Shown in pieces: positions 25,741-35,267 of a stretch of 64,000 nucleotides of DNA (positions within the stretch are counted from its first letter, which is position 1; every line of letters starts with the position of its first letter). The stretch covers positions 1,054,001 through 1,118,000 of the forward strand of contig OY820613.1 in NCBI GenBank assembly GCA_963681975.1, given 5' to 3'. The stretch comes from JANELJ01 sp024511395. GTDB lineage: Bacteria; Pseudomonadota; Gammaproteobacteria; GRL18. The notes beneath the pieces were generated by a model that did not search any database, was not told the origin of the DNA, and saw only the letters and a list, made by a program, of their open reading frames with translations. Made by a program: the position numbers and the translations under genes.

Positions 25741-26425
25741 TTTGCATAAACCTTACCGTTTGATCACAAAAAGCGGAATGGTGAAATGGGTGGATGATTC
25801 TTCTACCTGTGTGTTTAATGAACATGGTAATATTGCTTATTATCAGGGCGTACTGGTTGATGTTACCCAACGTGAACTGTCCAGGCAGAAAATGCTGAAA
25901 AACCAGCGGTCTTTGCAACGCCTTGCTCATCATGAGCCTCTGACTGGTTTGCCTAACCGTATTTTGCTGCTGGATCGTCTGAAACAGTCTATTAAGAAAA
26001 TCAAGCAGATAAAAAAATGCACCGCCTTATTATATATTGACCTGGATAAGTTTAAGGAAATTAATGATAGCTTGGGTCATAATGCTGGTGATAAAGTACT
26101 GAAATCAGTGGCTAAACGTCTGCTGGACAGTGTTTGGGCCATGGATACGGTTGTAAGAATTGGCGGCGATGAATTTATTATTATGGAATCAGTAAGCAGT
26201 ATTGAAGATGTAAAAAAAGTGGCTGAAAAACTCAACCACTCTTTACAGCAATCCGTTAATATCAATACTCATGAATTATTTATAACATCCAGTATTGGCA
26301 TTAGCCTGTTGCCTGACGATTCTGAAGATCCGGAAGAATTAATAAAAAAATCGGATGCCGCCATGTATCGTTCAAAACAGCAGGGTAGAAATACCTATCA
26401 TTTTTACCAGAATACAGAGCAGTAA
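25733..26425 (+). pseudogene. Diguanylate cyclase fragment: half PAS plus GGDEF domain
   Basis: 230 codons from 25733. Residues 7-50 are the second half of a PAS/PAC domain (PYRLITKSGMVKWVDD, YYQGVLVDVTQREL) whose first half is absent. Residues 62-228 form a full GGDEF domain (HHEPLTGLPNRILLLDRL, LLYIDLDKFKEINDSLGH, VRIGGDEFIIM, TSSIGISLLPDD, DAAMYRSKQQGRNTY). GGDEF domains make cyclic di-GMP from GTP. The inhibitory RxxD site before GGDEF is altered to WAMD. With the sensor region and original start missing, I treat it as a truncated gene, though the catalytic domain itself could be functional if expressed. Confidence 0.7.
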
Positions 26426-26457
26426 ATAAAACGTTAAATGATATCTGGCTTGGAGTT

Positions 26458-26844
26458 TCAGGCAAGCTTATCTAAAACACGCTGTATCTTTTCTCTGGCA
26501 ACATGGGCAATGGTATTAATTGTTTCTGAATCTGCCAGTCCTAATACAGTAACAGGATCCATAAAGCTGACAACTACATGATTAGCCTCTGCTTCACGCA
26601 GAATAAAATTACAGGGTAATAAATTACCAGCATTGGGATCCGCTTCAATAATCTGTAGTGCCAGTTTGGGATTGCAGGCACCAAGGATCTGATAAGCAGG
26701 AATGCTGACATCCAGTTTTTTCTTCATGGTTGCCTGAACATCAACTTCACTAACGACACCCAGTTGTTCTTCCACCAGAGTAACCAGAACTTTTTCTTTA
26801 ACCTGACTAAAACTGCCGTTTAAAGTAATATGCATTTCATACAT
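26458..26844 (-). CDS. DUF302 protein
   Basis: 128 residues, soluble, beta/alpha pattern of DUF302 (GSFSQVKEKVLVTLVEEQLG, VSEVDVQATMKKKLDV, YQILGACNPKLALQIIEADP, GNLLPCNFILRE, VSFMDPVTVLG). The family is widespread and of unknown function, often found with redox or metal genes. The start MYEMHITL follows AGGAGACAA. Flanked by the broken GGDEF gene and an IS fragment; it seems intact. Confidence 0.85.
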   Translation of the reverse strand: MYEMHITLNGSFSQVKEKVLVTLVEEQLGVVSEVDVQATMKKKLDVSIPAYQILGACNPKLALQIIEADPNAGNLLPCNFILREAEANHVVVSFMDPVTVLGLADSETINTIAHVAREKIQRVLDKLA

Positions 26845-26945
26845 TATTATTGTCTCCTGCTTATTTAATATTAAATTAATTGTGGAAGATTATAGGCTGA
26901 ACCATTGATAGTGGCAGTGATAATTATCACATAGTAATTAGTGCG

Positions 26946-27541
26946 ACTAAAGTTTAGAGCGACAGCTCACCCTTGAGAGTCCTGTTTCACTCATACGTTC
27001 TTTAACAATTTGTTTGTAACCAGCTGTTTTGAAATTGTTTTTATAACAAATCTTCAAATCGCCTTAAAATATCCGTATCCGGCGGGTGGAATTTTTGGGA
27101 CTTACTATCCCACCAGTCCATGACTCTAACCTGCGAAAAATACCTTATCAGTCCCATTCGTATTCTTCCGGCAGTAATGGGTGTATTCTTTCGCCAGGGC
27201 GTATTATCAATTAAGCGCAATACCGGGTCCGGACATTTAATAGCCCGCAATTGAGGTATAATATACCCCAGAGCAATAATGTGTACCCATCGATGTAACA
27301 CCTTCCGGGTTTTCTGCCAGGTCTGTTTCATGCCCCAGTCATTTTTTAACTGATTGAACAAGGGCTCAATCGACCAGTGCTTTTCATAAGCGACACTAAT
27401 ATCCAGACCACTTAACTGCATATCTGTTGACAGTAATAGACGTGGTCTTTTTTCCCTTTAGAGTCCTCAAACTCACACCAGACAAAGCATACCGACTGAC
27501 CATTCAGAAAGCGTGCTTTAGCCACCGCTGTTCGGTAATTA
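26946..27541 (-). mobile_element. Fragment of an unclassified DDE insertion element
   Basis: Begins with ACTAAAGTTTAGAGCGAC, the same end as at 7936, and carries the C-terminal half of its transposase (27041-27421: YEKHWSIEPLFNQLKNDWGM, LHRWVHIIALGYIIPQL). One T is missing from a T7 run at about 27450 compared with 8440, which shifts the frame. The IS5-like copy 3 replaces the rest from 27542. The family is unclear; the DDE region resembles IS4/IS701-type enzymes. Not functional. Confidence 0.75.
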
Positions 27542-29039
27542 GTTCAACCTGAATAATACCGTTTTAAGCCTGACATCAAGCCAGGTTTAAAGCAGCTGAT
27601 TGCCCCGGTTTGATAAAAGACCCCATCAAACCGGAAATAATTTTGAGCCACAAAAGCCGGAGCTTATTGAGGATCTTTCTTAAGTTATGTCCAGCGACTA
27701 CCATAACCACATTAATGGCATCACCGACTGCACCTTTGAGGTAGCAGCGATCTAAACGGCCATCGTTTTTCATATGACCGATTTCAGGCTCAATCGCACT
27801 GCGCCGTTTTAATGCCTTTTTAATACTTCGGGTAACGCCTCGCTTCTGACCTGAGATAAAAACTTTAGTGTCTTTTACTTCATGTCCACGATAACCCCGG
27901 TCAACAAAGCACTGTTCCGGTTGTACGGCTGTAAACTGTTTTATCTGTTCCAGTTGTGGCAGTAGAGTGTGTCCATCATAAGGATTGCCCGGACAACTTT
28001 GAGCACCAATAACAAAGCCTTCCTTGTTAGTTACCGCGATACTGGCTTTAACACCAAATTCATAAGGCTTATGAGCTTTGCCTTTACTGATACACTCGAC
28101 TTCCGGTGCATGTAAACTGTAAAGCTTGTTCTTACTGTGCTGCTCCTGCTCAATCAGTTTCTGAGCCTGTTTTAGAGCTACTTCAAACAGAGACTGAATA
28201 TCAACAGAATAGTTGGGCAGTTGTTGTTCAATATCCCGTTTAACACGACCTAAACGGGATTTCAGTTTATTGTTCATTTTCTTCATGCGTTTAAACTGTT
28301 TTGCATGTGCATAACGACTGGCCATTAGTACATATTGCGGCCCAACCCGATTATAGTTCTGACGCAGTTTAATACCGTGCTCTTTGGACAGTTTAACCAG
28401 GTTTTCTCTGGCTTTGTTCAGGAGCTTTGAATCGGTTGGAAAAGCGATGTTCTTTTCCTGTACGGTAGTATCTACCGTGACTTTCTTTAAACTGCCAGGC
28501 TTTATGGTTTTACTCTTTAGTCCGGCTTTAATGGTTTCAATCAGTAATTTTTCACTGCCTGACTTACCCGGCCGGTTACGCCATTTGGTCATGGTCACAG
28601 GGTGTATAGGCATTTTATGCTGAAAGTATTCTTCACCACAGAAATACTGCCAGTACGGATTTTCTGTCCAGCCTTTTACTACCTGTTCATCCGATAAATC
28701 ATGCAGGTGTTTCAGGTAATGCAATCCTGCAATCAATCGAGTGCGTATGGCAGGAGCACCTTTAGTGGATACAAACAGAGCACCCCATTCTTTATCAGGA
28801 CTTTCCCGGTCTATGTGTTTTGATAACTTAATCAACTCATGGTTTATGTCCAGCATGTTTTCAAGGCGCATCCTGAACAGGTCTTCCTGAGGTATTTTTG
28901 GCTGTTTCTCTGGCTTCATTCTGGTCTGGAAATTTGCAAGGTAATAAGGCTTATTTTACCAAAAACCTGCAAATTTAACACCCATAATCAAGCAATATTT
29001 CTTTATAAATCAATGTGCTATGATTTATTCAGGTCGGAC
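27542..29039 (-). mobile_element. IS5-like element, copy 3 (1498 bp), flanked by TAATTA
   Basis: Full-length element with the standard ends, bounded by identical 6-bp sequences TAATTA at 27536-27541 and 29040-29045. The left flank is the unclassified IS fragment. After a few shared bases (TAATTAAC) the right flank no longer continues that IS, so a deletion followed the insertion, or the match is fortuitous. Confidence 0.88.
27576..28919 (-). CDS. IS5-like transposase, copy 3
   Basis: 447 residues, intact. Same motifs as copy 1 (VDTTVQEKN; CFVDRGYRGHE; SAIEPEIGHMKNDGRL) and the standard end SAALNLA. With intact terminal repeats this is one of two copies here, with 38694, most likely able to transpose. 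Confidence 0.92.
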   Translation of the reverse strand: MKPEKQPKIPQEDLFRMRLENMLDINHELIKLSKHIDRESPDKEWGALFVSTKGAPAIRTRLIAGLHYLKHLHDLSDEQVVKGWTENPYWQYFCGEEYFQHKMPIHPVTMTKWRNRPGKSGSEKLLIETIKAGLKSKTIKPGSLKKVTVDTTVQEKNIAFPTDSKLLNKARENLVKLSKEHGIKLRQNYNRVGPQYVLMASRYAHAKQFKRMKKMNNKLKSRLGRVKRDIEQQLPNYSVDIQSLFEVALKQAQKLIEQEQHSKNKLYSLHAPEVECISKGKAHKPYEFGVKASIAVTNKEGFVIGAQSCPGNPYDGHTLLPQLEQIKQFTAVQPEQCFVDRGYRGHEVKDTKVFISGQKRGVTRSIKKALKRRSAIEPEIGHMKNDGRLDRCYLKGAVGDAINVVMVVAGHNLRKILNKLRLLWLKIISGLMGSFIKPGQSAALNLA

Positions 29040-29117
29040 TAATTAACTTGAACCATCTGAGAAACGGAAACAGAGTCATTAAATTCATTGCTACTTCCTG
29101 TATAGCAGAAAAATACT

Positions 29118-29163
29118 AGGGGTATTCAGTAACCCCTGGACTCAGAGCCTGAATAATACCCCT
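29118..29163 (-). terminator. Imperfect hairpin downstream of the 29205 gene
   Basis: AGGGGTATTCAG and CTGAATAATACCCCT can pair across a loop of about 20 bases. On the minus strand it is followed by TAGTATTTTTC, so it may terminate the gene at 29205-29612. The stem has an unpaired insert. Confidence 0.4.
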
Positions 29164-29204
29164 TGTTTTACTGAGTTATAAAATAATTGATAAAAAAGGA
29201 TGCA

Positions 29205-29612
29205 TTATTTATAGGATTTTGGTTCTTTAATTGCTGGCAGGATCTGGCCATTCATTAATACCGCTAGGTACTGGATATCATTGTGATTTTTTAACTGCAG
29301 CAGATAATACCAGTAGTTTTCTTTTTCATGTTTTTTTACTTTCTTTAATTCAATTTCATTGATTTTCAGGGCAGTCATTTCAGGCTGGGTTTTTAACCAG
29401 CTGTTTACCTTGCTTACCAGCTCATTAATGCCTAAAGGTACATTGCCTTTGCCGGGGATCCAGACAGATGTATTGTTAATATCATCTTTTTTGGCATACA
29501 CAATAATGGTTGCATCATCCATGTAGTCAATAATTTCCAGGGGGAACTGAAAAGCATAGCTCTGACTGAAGAAGCCGAATAATAAGATAGCAGGAAATAA
29601 TTTGTTTAACAT
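29205..29612 (-). CDS. Small secreted protein of unknown function
   Basis: 135 residues with a signal peptide (MLNKLFPAILLFGFFSQSYA) and a hydrophilic mature part (FQFPLEIIDYMDDATIIVYA; NSWLKTQPEMTALKINEIEL; YLAVLMNGQILPAI) with alternating beta-strand-like segments. No Cys and no recognised family. AGAGGTTTC lies just before the ATG. It stands alone, between the IS5-like copy 3 and lpxH, and has no visible partner. Confidence 0.65.
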   Translation of the reverse strand: MLNKLFPAILLFGFFSQSYAFQFPLEIIDYMDDATIIVYAKKDDINNTSVWIPGKGNVPLGINELVSKVNSWLKTQPEMTALKINEIELKKVKKHEKENYWYYLLQLKNHNDIQYLAVLMNGQILPAIKEPKSYK

Positions 29613-29740
29613 GATTGAAACCTCTAAAGATTGACCTGAAATAGTTAATCATTAATAGTAATTAATAAAGCTCTCTATTATAGCATAGCTAGTTTTTTGT
29701 CTAAAGAGAGCCTGTTTCTCAAAGGTTTAATACCGTTTGC

Positions 29741-30460
29741 TTAATTTTTTAGTTCTATCTGCCAGGCTTTGGCATCAGGATTCCAGTCCGGCAGTACTAT
29801 GCGTCTGGCTGCTTGGTTGTTGAGATTGAAATGGTGCAGATCTGGCCTGTGGGTATGACCGTGAATGAGTGTTAAAGTATTGTTATCAAGCATTAGTTTT
29901 TCCACGGCCTGCTGGTTTACATCCATGATTTGTGTGGGTTTTTGCTGACCTCTCTGTTTGCTTTGCTCGCGCATGGAATGGGCTATGGCAATACGTTCTT
30001 CAATAGAGCGGGACAGAAAATCCTGTTGCCATTGCGGATTATGGACCATTTTTCGAAATGCCATATAATCGCTATCATCGGTACACAGCTTATCTCCATG
30101 AGAAAGCAGAATGGTTTCCCTACCCTGTTCTGTCTCAATGTCCAGAGGAAAGGGATCGGGAATTAACTGGCATTTTGCAGCCTGTTCAAACTGCCTGCCT
30201 AGTAGAAAATCCCGGTTGCCGTGCATGATATAAACCTCAATACCCTGTTCATTGAGGAGTCTGAGGTTTTCAATAACATTCTGGTAAAAGGGCAGGGAAG
30301 CATCATCTCCCAGCCAGACTTCAAATAAATCGCCCAGAATATAAAGCGCCTTGATCTGGTTTGCCTGTTCCAGACAGGAAGCTATAAATTGATTGAAGCA
30401 GGTGTGAATATCCGAACGTGCGGGGTCGAGATGAAGATCGGAAATAAAAAGCAGTTTCAT
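29741..30460 (-). CDS. lpxH: UDP-2,3-diacylglucosamine diphosphatase LpxH
   Basis: 239 residues. Hydrolyses UDP-2,3-diacylglucosamine to lipid X in lipid A synthesis at the inner-membrane surface. The calcineurin-like metal motifs are complete: FISDLHLDPAR, ILGDLFEVWLGDD, MHGNRDFLLG, LLSHGDKLCTDD and LIHGHTHRPD. Length matches the E. coli enzyme. Same strand and 60 bases from ppiB, the usual gammaproteobacterial arrangement. Confidence 0.96.
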   Translation of the reverse strand: MKLLFISDLHLDPARSDIHTCFNQFIASCLEQANQIKALYILGDLFEVWLGDDASLPFYQNVIENLRLLNEQGIEVYIMHGNRDFLLGRQFEQAAKCQLIPDPFPLDIETEQGRETILLSHGDKLCTDDSDYMAFRKMVHNPQWQQDFLSRSIEERIAIAHSMREQSKQRGQQKPTQIMDVNQQAVEKLMLDNNTLTLIHGHTHRPDLHHFNLNNQAARRIVLPDWNPDAKAWQIELKN

Positions 30461-30520
30461 AAAACAGGGGCCGCTGTACGGAACAGCAGCCCTGATAATA
30501 GCTTAATTATTATTAAACGA

Positions 30521-31012
30521 TTATTTGACAGTAACTTTTTCAATGATAACGTCTTCAACGGGTACGTCAGAGTGAAAGCCCTTGCTTCCTGTGGCTACGG
30601 ATTTAATGGCATCAACGACATCCATGCCGTTTACAACCTTGCCGAATACACAATAACCCCAGCCGTCCGGTGTTTCACTGCGAAAATTCAGGAAGTTGTT
30701 GTTTTTTACATTAATAAAGAACTGGGAAGAAGCAGAATGAGGATCCGGTGTTCTGGCCATGGCAATGGTGCCGCGCTCATTGCTTAAGCCGTTATTGGCT
30801 TCGTTCTGAATATTACCGCGGGTTTCTTTTTCATCCATGCCCGGTTCCATACCGCCGCCTTGGATCATAAAACCGTCAATTACACGGTGGAAAATAGTGC
30901 CGTTATAAAAACCGTCTTTGGCATACTGCTCAAAGTTTTTACAAGTTTCAGGTGCTTTTTCATGGTCCAGTTCAATAGTAATGGTGCCATGGTTGGTTTG
31001 CATTTTAATCAT
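30521..31012 (-). CDS. ppiB: Cytoplasmic cyclophilin, peptidyl-prolyl isomerase B
   Basis: 163 residues without signal peptide. Cyclophilin core: FHRVIDGFMIQGGG (catalytic Arg), GTIAMARTPDPHSASSQFFI, GYCVFGKVVNGMDVVD. Accelerates cis-trans isomerisation at proline during folding. A close paralogue with a signal peptide (31343-31915) lies next to it, separated by a structured repeat. Confidence 0.95.
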   Translation of the reverse strand: MIKMQTNHGTITIELDHEKAPETCKNFEQYAKDGFYNGTIFHRVIDGFMIQGGGMEPGMDEKETRGNIQNEANNGLSNERGTIAMARTPDPHSASSQFFINVKNNNFLNFRSETPDGWGYCVFGKVVNGMDVVDAIKSVATGSKGFHSDVPVEDVIIEKVTVK

Positions 31013-31167
31013 AAGTTTTTCGTTTTTTGTATTAGTATTGTAAGTTATTGAATGACTTAGGTCGTTTTATTGGGGTAATGATTGTTAATTTCAACCTCGT
31101 CCTGAGTGTTAGAAGGTACAGGGCGGGAGCATACTTTTAATGATTCTCATTTAGACGCAAATACCGC

Positions 31168-31273
31168 ATCCACTGACCGTACTCCTTGCTGAAGACGCCG
31201 TGAATCCATCCATGGAGGCTTTTCGGCAGCATCCCTGCTGCCGAAACTTCATCAAGAAGCACGGTCAATGGAT
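31168..31273. repeat. 106-bp hairpin-forming repeat-like element
   Basis: The outer arms ATCCACTGACCGT (31168-31180) and ACGGTCAATGGAT (31261-31273) pair at 12 of 13 positions, and the next 14 bases on each side (ACTCCTTGCTGAAG / CTTCATCAAGAAGC) pair at 11 of 14. Inside are a palindromic CATCCATGG region and a perfect 10-bp hairpin TTTCGGCAGC/GCTGCCGAAA (31221-31246). The motif recalls interspersed elements with CATCCATGG and a GC hairpin that occur in many gammaproteobacterial genomes. Between ppiB and ppiA; no other copy in this window. The remaining bases of the 330-bp gap show nothing else. Confidence 0.7.
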
Positions 31274-31342
31274 ACTCAGAAGGTATAAATTTCATTTTGA
31301 ATATATTTTAACCAAAGTATGATCCGGCCCTGTCAGAAGGTA

Positions 31343-31915
31343 TTACTTAATAACTTTTATATCTTCAATATAAATCGGATCAACCGGAATATTCTGCTGT
31401 CCAGCTACCTGGGTGGTTTTAACTTTGGCAATCTTATCCACAACATCCATACCCTTAATAACTTTACCAAATACAGTATAACCCCAGCCATTCATGGTTT
31501 TACGGGTATGATTAAGAAAGTCATTGTTTTTCAGGTTGATAAAGAACTGTGCGGTGGCAGAATGCGGGTCTCTGGTTCGGGCCATGGCAATGGTACCGCG
31601 ATCATTTTTCAGGCCGTTGTCCGCTTCGTTTTTAATAGGGCTGAGGGTTTTCTTTCGATCACGGGCATTAGTAAAACCACCGCCCTGAATCATAAAACCG
31701 TCAATGACGCGGTGAAAAATGGTTTTGCGGTAAAAATGGTTTTCAACATAGTTAACAAAGTTTTTAACGGTTTCCGGGGCTTTATCCGGATACAGTTCCA
31801 GCACGATATCCCCCATGGTGGTGGTCATTTTAACCTTAATGGTATCTTCGGCAAAGGTGGTAACCGACAGGGAGAGCAGAATTATGCTCAGAAGTAATTG
31901 TTTTATCATGGCCAT
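31343..31915 (-). CDS. ppiA: Periplasmic cyclophilin PpiA
   Basis: 190 residues with a signal peptide (LLLSIILLSLSVTTFA, then ED), followed by a cyclophilin domain: IFHRVIDGFMIQGGGF, RGTIAMARTRDPHSATAQFF, GYTVFGKVIKGMDVVD. Helps folding of exported proteins. Divergent from glnS; about 200 bases between them carry both promoters, AT-rich with no regulator site that I recognise. Confidence 0.93.
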   Translation of the reverse strand: MAMIKQLLLSIILLSLSVTTFAEDTIKVKMTTTMGDIVLELYPDKAPETVKNFVNYVENHFYRKTIFHRVIDGFMIQGGGFTNARDRKKTLSPIKNEADNGLKNDRGTIAMARTRDPHSATAQFFINLKNNDFLNHTRKTMNGWGYTVFGKVIKGMDVVDKIAKVKTTQVAGQQNIPVDPIYIEDIKVIK

Positions 31916-32113
31916 ATTTTTTTATACCTGTTTAAATGTACGGGTTTAATGTACGAATACATTGTGTTATGTAAAGGGAATATGTAAATTTTTGATTAAT
32001 ATAACGGTTTTAATGTTCTTATTAAAGAGTATTTGATTTATTTTTGTTCGCCAATTCATTAAAATCACCGCTTGCAAAGATTTTTTTCACATCATTATGG
32101 AATTCACACAAAA

Positions 32114-33838
32114 ATGAGTAATACGCCTGCGCCAGCTTCATCCGATAACGAGTCCAGAATTGTTTCCAATTTTATTCGGCATATTATTGATGAGGATATT
32201 AAGAATAACAAAAACAACGGCAAGGTTATCACTCGTTTTCCTCCAGAACCCAACGGCTACCTGCATATCGGTCATGCCAAGTCCATCTGCCTGAATTTTG
32301 GTCTGGCCCGTGATTACAATGGTGTCTGTAATTTGCGTTTTGATGACACCAATCCGGAAAAAGAAGATGTGGAATATGTTGATTCCATAATGGAAGATGT
32401 GTGCTGGCTGGGGTTTGAATGGGCCGGAGAGCCGAAATATGCTTCAAATTATTTCCAGCAGTTATATGAATATGCCGTTGAACTAATCAAAATGGGTAAG
32501 GCCTATGTCTGCTCCCTGTCACCGGAAGAAGCCCGTCAGTATCGTGGTTCTCTGACCGAGCCGGGTAAAAACAGTCCTTACAGGGATCAAAGTGTTGAGG
32601 AAAACCTGGCTTTGTTTGAGCGTATGAAACAGGGTGAATTTGAGGAAGGGGAGAAGGTTCTGCGGGCTAAAATTGATATGGCTTCACCCAATATCAATAT
32701 GCGTGATCCGGTTATTTACCGTATCCGCAAGGTAGAACATCACCAGACCGGTAACGAATGGTGTATTTATCCCATGTATGACTACACTCACTGTCTGTCG
32801 GATGCCATTGAGGGCATTACTCATTCCCTATGTACCCTGGAGTTTGAAGATCACCGGCCGCTGTATGACTGGGTGCTGGATCAGCTGCAGACCCCCTGTC
32901 ATCCGCAGCAGATTGAATTTGCCCGGCTTAATCTTAACTACACCATTACCAGTAAACGTAAACTCAAACAGCTGGTGGATGAAAAGCATGTGCACGGCTG
33001 GGATGATCCGCGACTGCCTACTATATCGGGCTTAAGACGCCGCGGCTATACACCGGCCTCTCTGCGTGATTTCAGTGATCGTATTGGTGTCACCAAGGTG
33101 GACGGGGTAGTGGATATGAGCACCCTGGAATTCTGTATTCGTGAGGATCTGGAACATACCGCCCCACGGGCCATGTGTGTTATTGATCCCCTGAAAGTGG
33201 TTATTGAAAGTTTTGCTGAGGATCAGGTCGAAGATCTGTCGGCTCCCCGTCATCCCAAGGATGAAAGCATGGGGCGCAGAGCGCTGAAAATGACCCAGGT
33301 GATTTATATTGACCGCAGTGACTTTGAAGAAGTCCCACCGCCCAAGTACAAGCGGCTCACGATTGACAAAGAAGTGCGCTTAAGAAACTCCTATGTTATA
33401 AAATGCCATTCGGTTATTAAGGATGATGAAGGTAATATTATTGAACTGCGCTGTACCCATGATCCGGATACCCTGGGTAAAAAGCCGGAAGGGCGTAAGG
33501 TCAAGGGCGTTATCCACTGGGTATCGGAGCAATACTCCATGCCGGCAGAAGTGCGTTTATACGACCGTCTGTTCAGTGTGGAAAATCCTGACGGAGCGGC
33601 CAGGGAACATGAAGATGAAGACAGCCATTTTCTGGACTTTCTAAACCCGGATTCACTGATTGTTAAGGCCGATGCCCGTGCTGAATTGTCCCTGGCTGAT
33701 ACCCAGCCGGGAAACCACTACCAGTTTGAACGGGAAGGTTATTTTACCACTGATCCTGACTCCACAAAGGACAAACTGGTTTTTAACCGCACTGTAGGTT
33801 TAAGAGATTCCTGGGCTAAAATAGGTGGCAAGAGCTGA
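32114..33838 (+). CDS. glnS: Glutaminyl-tRNA synthetase
   Basis: 574 residues from ATG at 32114 (MSNTPAPASS); an upstream TTG reading adds an unlikely leader. Class I synthetase: HIGH motif in PPEPNGYLHIGHAKS, KMSKS equivalent ITSKRKL, and the C-terminal anticodon-binding beta-barrels (VIYIDRSDFEE; HWVSEQYSMPAEVRLYDRLF). Length is close to the E. coli enzyme. cysS follows with two bases between stop and start, so the pair is co-transcribed. Confidence 0.96.
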   Translation: MSNTPAPASSDNESRIVSNFIRHIIDEDIKNNKNNGKVITRFPPEPNGYLHIGHAKSICLNFGLARDYNGVCNLRFDDTNPEKEDVEYVDSIMEDVCWLGFEWAGEPKYASNYFQQLYEYAVELIKMGKAYVCSLSPEEARQYRGSLTEPGKNSPYRDQSVEENLALFERMKQGEFEEGEKVLRAKIDMASPNINMRDPVIYRIRKVEHHQTGNEWCIYPMYDYTHCLSDAIEGITHSLCTLEFEDHRPLYDWVLDQLQTPCHPQQIEFARLNLNYTITSKRKLKQLVDEKHVHGWDDPRLPTISGLRRRGYTPASLRDFSDRIGVTKVDGVVDMSTLEFCIREDLEHTAPRAMCVIDPLKVVIESFAEDQVEDLSAPRHPKDESMGRRALKMTQVIYIDRSDFEEVPPPKYKRLTIDKEVRLRNSYVIKCHSVIKDDEGNIIELRCTHDPDTLGKKPEGRKVKGVIHWVSEQYSMPAEVRLYDRLFSVENPDGAAREHEDEDSHFLDFLNPDSLIVKADARAELSLADTQPGNHYQFEREGYFTTDPDSTKDKLVFNRTVGLRDSWAKIGGKS

Positions 33839-33839
33839 T

Positions 33840-35234
33840 ATGTTACAGATATATAATTCCCTGAGCGGAAAAAAAGAACAATTTATTCCTATCGAACCGG
33901 GCAAGGTCAAAATGTATGTCTGCGGCATGACCGTGTACGACTATTGTCATATTGGACATGCCCGGGTGCTGGTGGTGTTTGATGTGATTAACCGCTACCT
34001 ACGTAAACTGTACGGGGATGAAAATGTCACCTATGTGCGCAATATTACCGATATTGATGACAAGATCATTGCCCGGGCCATTGAAAACGGCGAAGACATC
34101 AACACTCTGACCCAACGCTTTATTGATGCCATGCATGAAGATGCTGATGCCCTGGGTGTAATGCATCCGGATATTGAGCCCCGTGCTACTGAGCACATGG
34201 ATAATATTATCAATATGATCCAGACCCTGATAGATAAAGGTATTGCTTATCAGGGCGACAACGGAGATGTTTATTATCAGGTCAGTAAGTTTAAGGACTA
34301 TGGCAAACTGTCCAAAAAGAACCTGGAAGATCTGCAGTCCGGCAGCCGGGTAGAAGTGGAACAGGCCAAGCGGGATCCGGCGGATTTTGTATTATGGAAA
34401 ATGGCCAAGCCCGGTGAACCCTTCTGGGAATCTCCCTGGGGCCAAGGTCGTCCCGGCTGGCATATTGAATGTTCCGCCATGTCCAAGCATTGTCTGGGTG
34501 AGCATTTCGATATTCACGGCGGTGGTCTGGATCTGAAATTTCCTCATCATGAAAATGAAATTGCCCAGTCAGAAGGCTGCTCCGGCCATAAGTTTGTTAA
34601 CTACTGGATCCATAATGGTTTTGTGCGGGTGGATGATGAAAAAATGTCCAAATCCCTGGGCAATTTCTTTATTATCCGTGATGTTCTGCAGAATTATGCA
34701 CCGGAGGTGATCCGTTATTTTATTCTTAACAGCCATTACCGCAGTCCGCTGAATTATTCCGATGAAAATCTGGATCGTGCGAAAGCCTCTTTAAGCACAC
34801 TGTATCAGTCATTACTGGATATTAAACCGGCTGATGCCCCACTGGATGAAAACAGTGATTATGCCAAACGTTTTTTTCAGGCTATGGACGATGACTTTAA
34901 TACCCCCAAAGCCATTTCTGTGCTGTTTGATATGAGCCATGAATTAAACCGCCTGAAAAAATCAGATAAGGCTCAGGTTCAGGAACTGGCAGCCCAGATC
35001 AAACACCTTGCCTATATCATGGGTCTGCTGGAAAATGATCCGCAGGCGTTTTTACAAAGCGGAGCCGGTGAGGGCGGTTTATCGGATGATGAAATTAATG
35101 ATCTGATTGCTCAACGGGCTCAGGCCAAGGCCGATAAAAACTGGGTCGAATCGGATCGTATCCGTGATGTTCTGGTGGCTACGGATATCCTGCTGGAAGA
35201 TACCCCCAAAGGTACCCGCTGGCGCAGGAAATAG
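33840..35234 (+). CDS. cysS: Cysteinyl-tRNA synthetase
   Basis: 464 residues from ATG at 33840, just after the glnS stop; a GTG 15 bases upstream overlaps glnS and is less likely. HIGH in YDYCHIGHARVLV, KMSKS in DDEKMSKSLGNFF, zinc ligands Cys in YVCGMTVYD, Cys in HIECSAMS and the HHENE region. Complete and of normal length. Confidence 0.96.
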   Translation: MLQIYNSLSGKKEQFIPIEPGKVKMYVCGMTVYDYCHIGHARVLVVFDVINRYLRKLYGDENVTYVRNITDIDDKIIARAIENGEDINTLTQRFIDAMHEDADALGVMHPDIEPRATEHMDNIINMIQTLIDKGIAYQGDNGDVYYQVSKFKDYGKLSKKNLEDLQSGSRVEVEQAKRDPADFVLWKMAKPGEPFWESPWGQGRPGWHIECSAMSKHCLGEHFDIHGGGLDLKFPHHENEIAQSEGCSGHKFVNYWIHNGFVRVDDEKMSKSLGNFFIIRDVLQNYAPEVIRYFILNSHYRSPLNYSDENLDRAKASLSTLYQSLLDIKPADAPLDENSDYAKRFFQAMDDDFNTPKAISVLFDMSHELNRLKKSDKAQVQELAAQIKHLAYIMGLLENDPQAFLQSGAGEGGLSDDEINDLIAQRAQAKADKNWVESDRIRDVLVATDILLEDTPKGTRWRRK

Positions 35235-35267
35235 GCCAGTGATCAGGATCTCCGGGTGATTTAAATT

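Noticed and set aside
24014..29039. Composite transposon formed by IS5-like copies 2 and 3 with DUF302 and GGDEF as cargo
   Set aside because: The outermost flanks do not match, the cargo consists of broken genes, and the unclassified IS fragment lies inside; recombination among copies explains the arrangement more simply.
31319..31897. 192-codon plus-strand frame opposite ppiA, and a similar one (30389-30787) opposite ppiB
   Set aside because: Both are mirror frames of conserved cyclophilin genes; their similarity to each other only reflects the paralogy of ppiA and ppiB.
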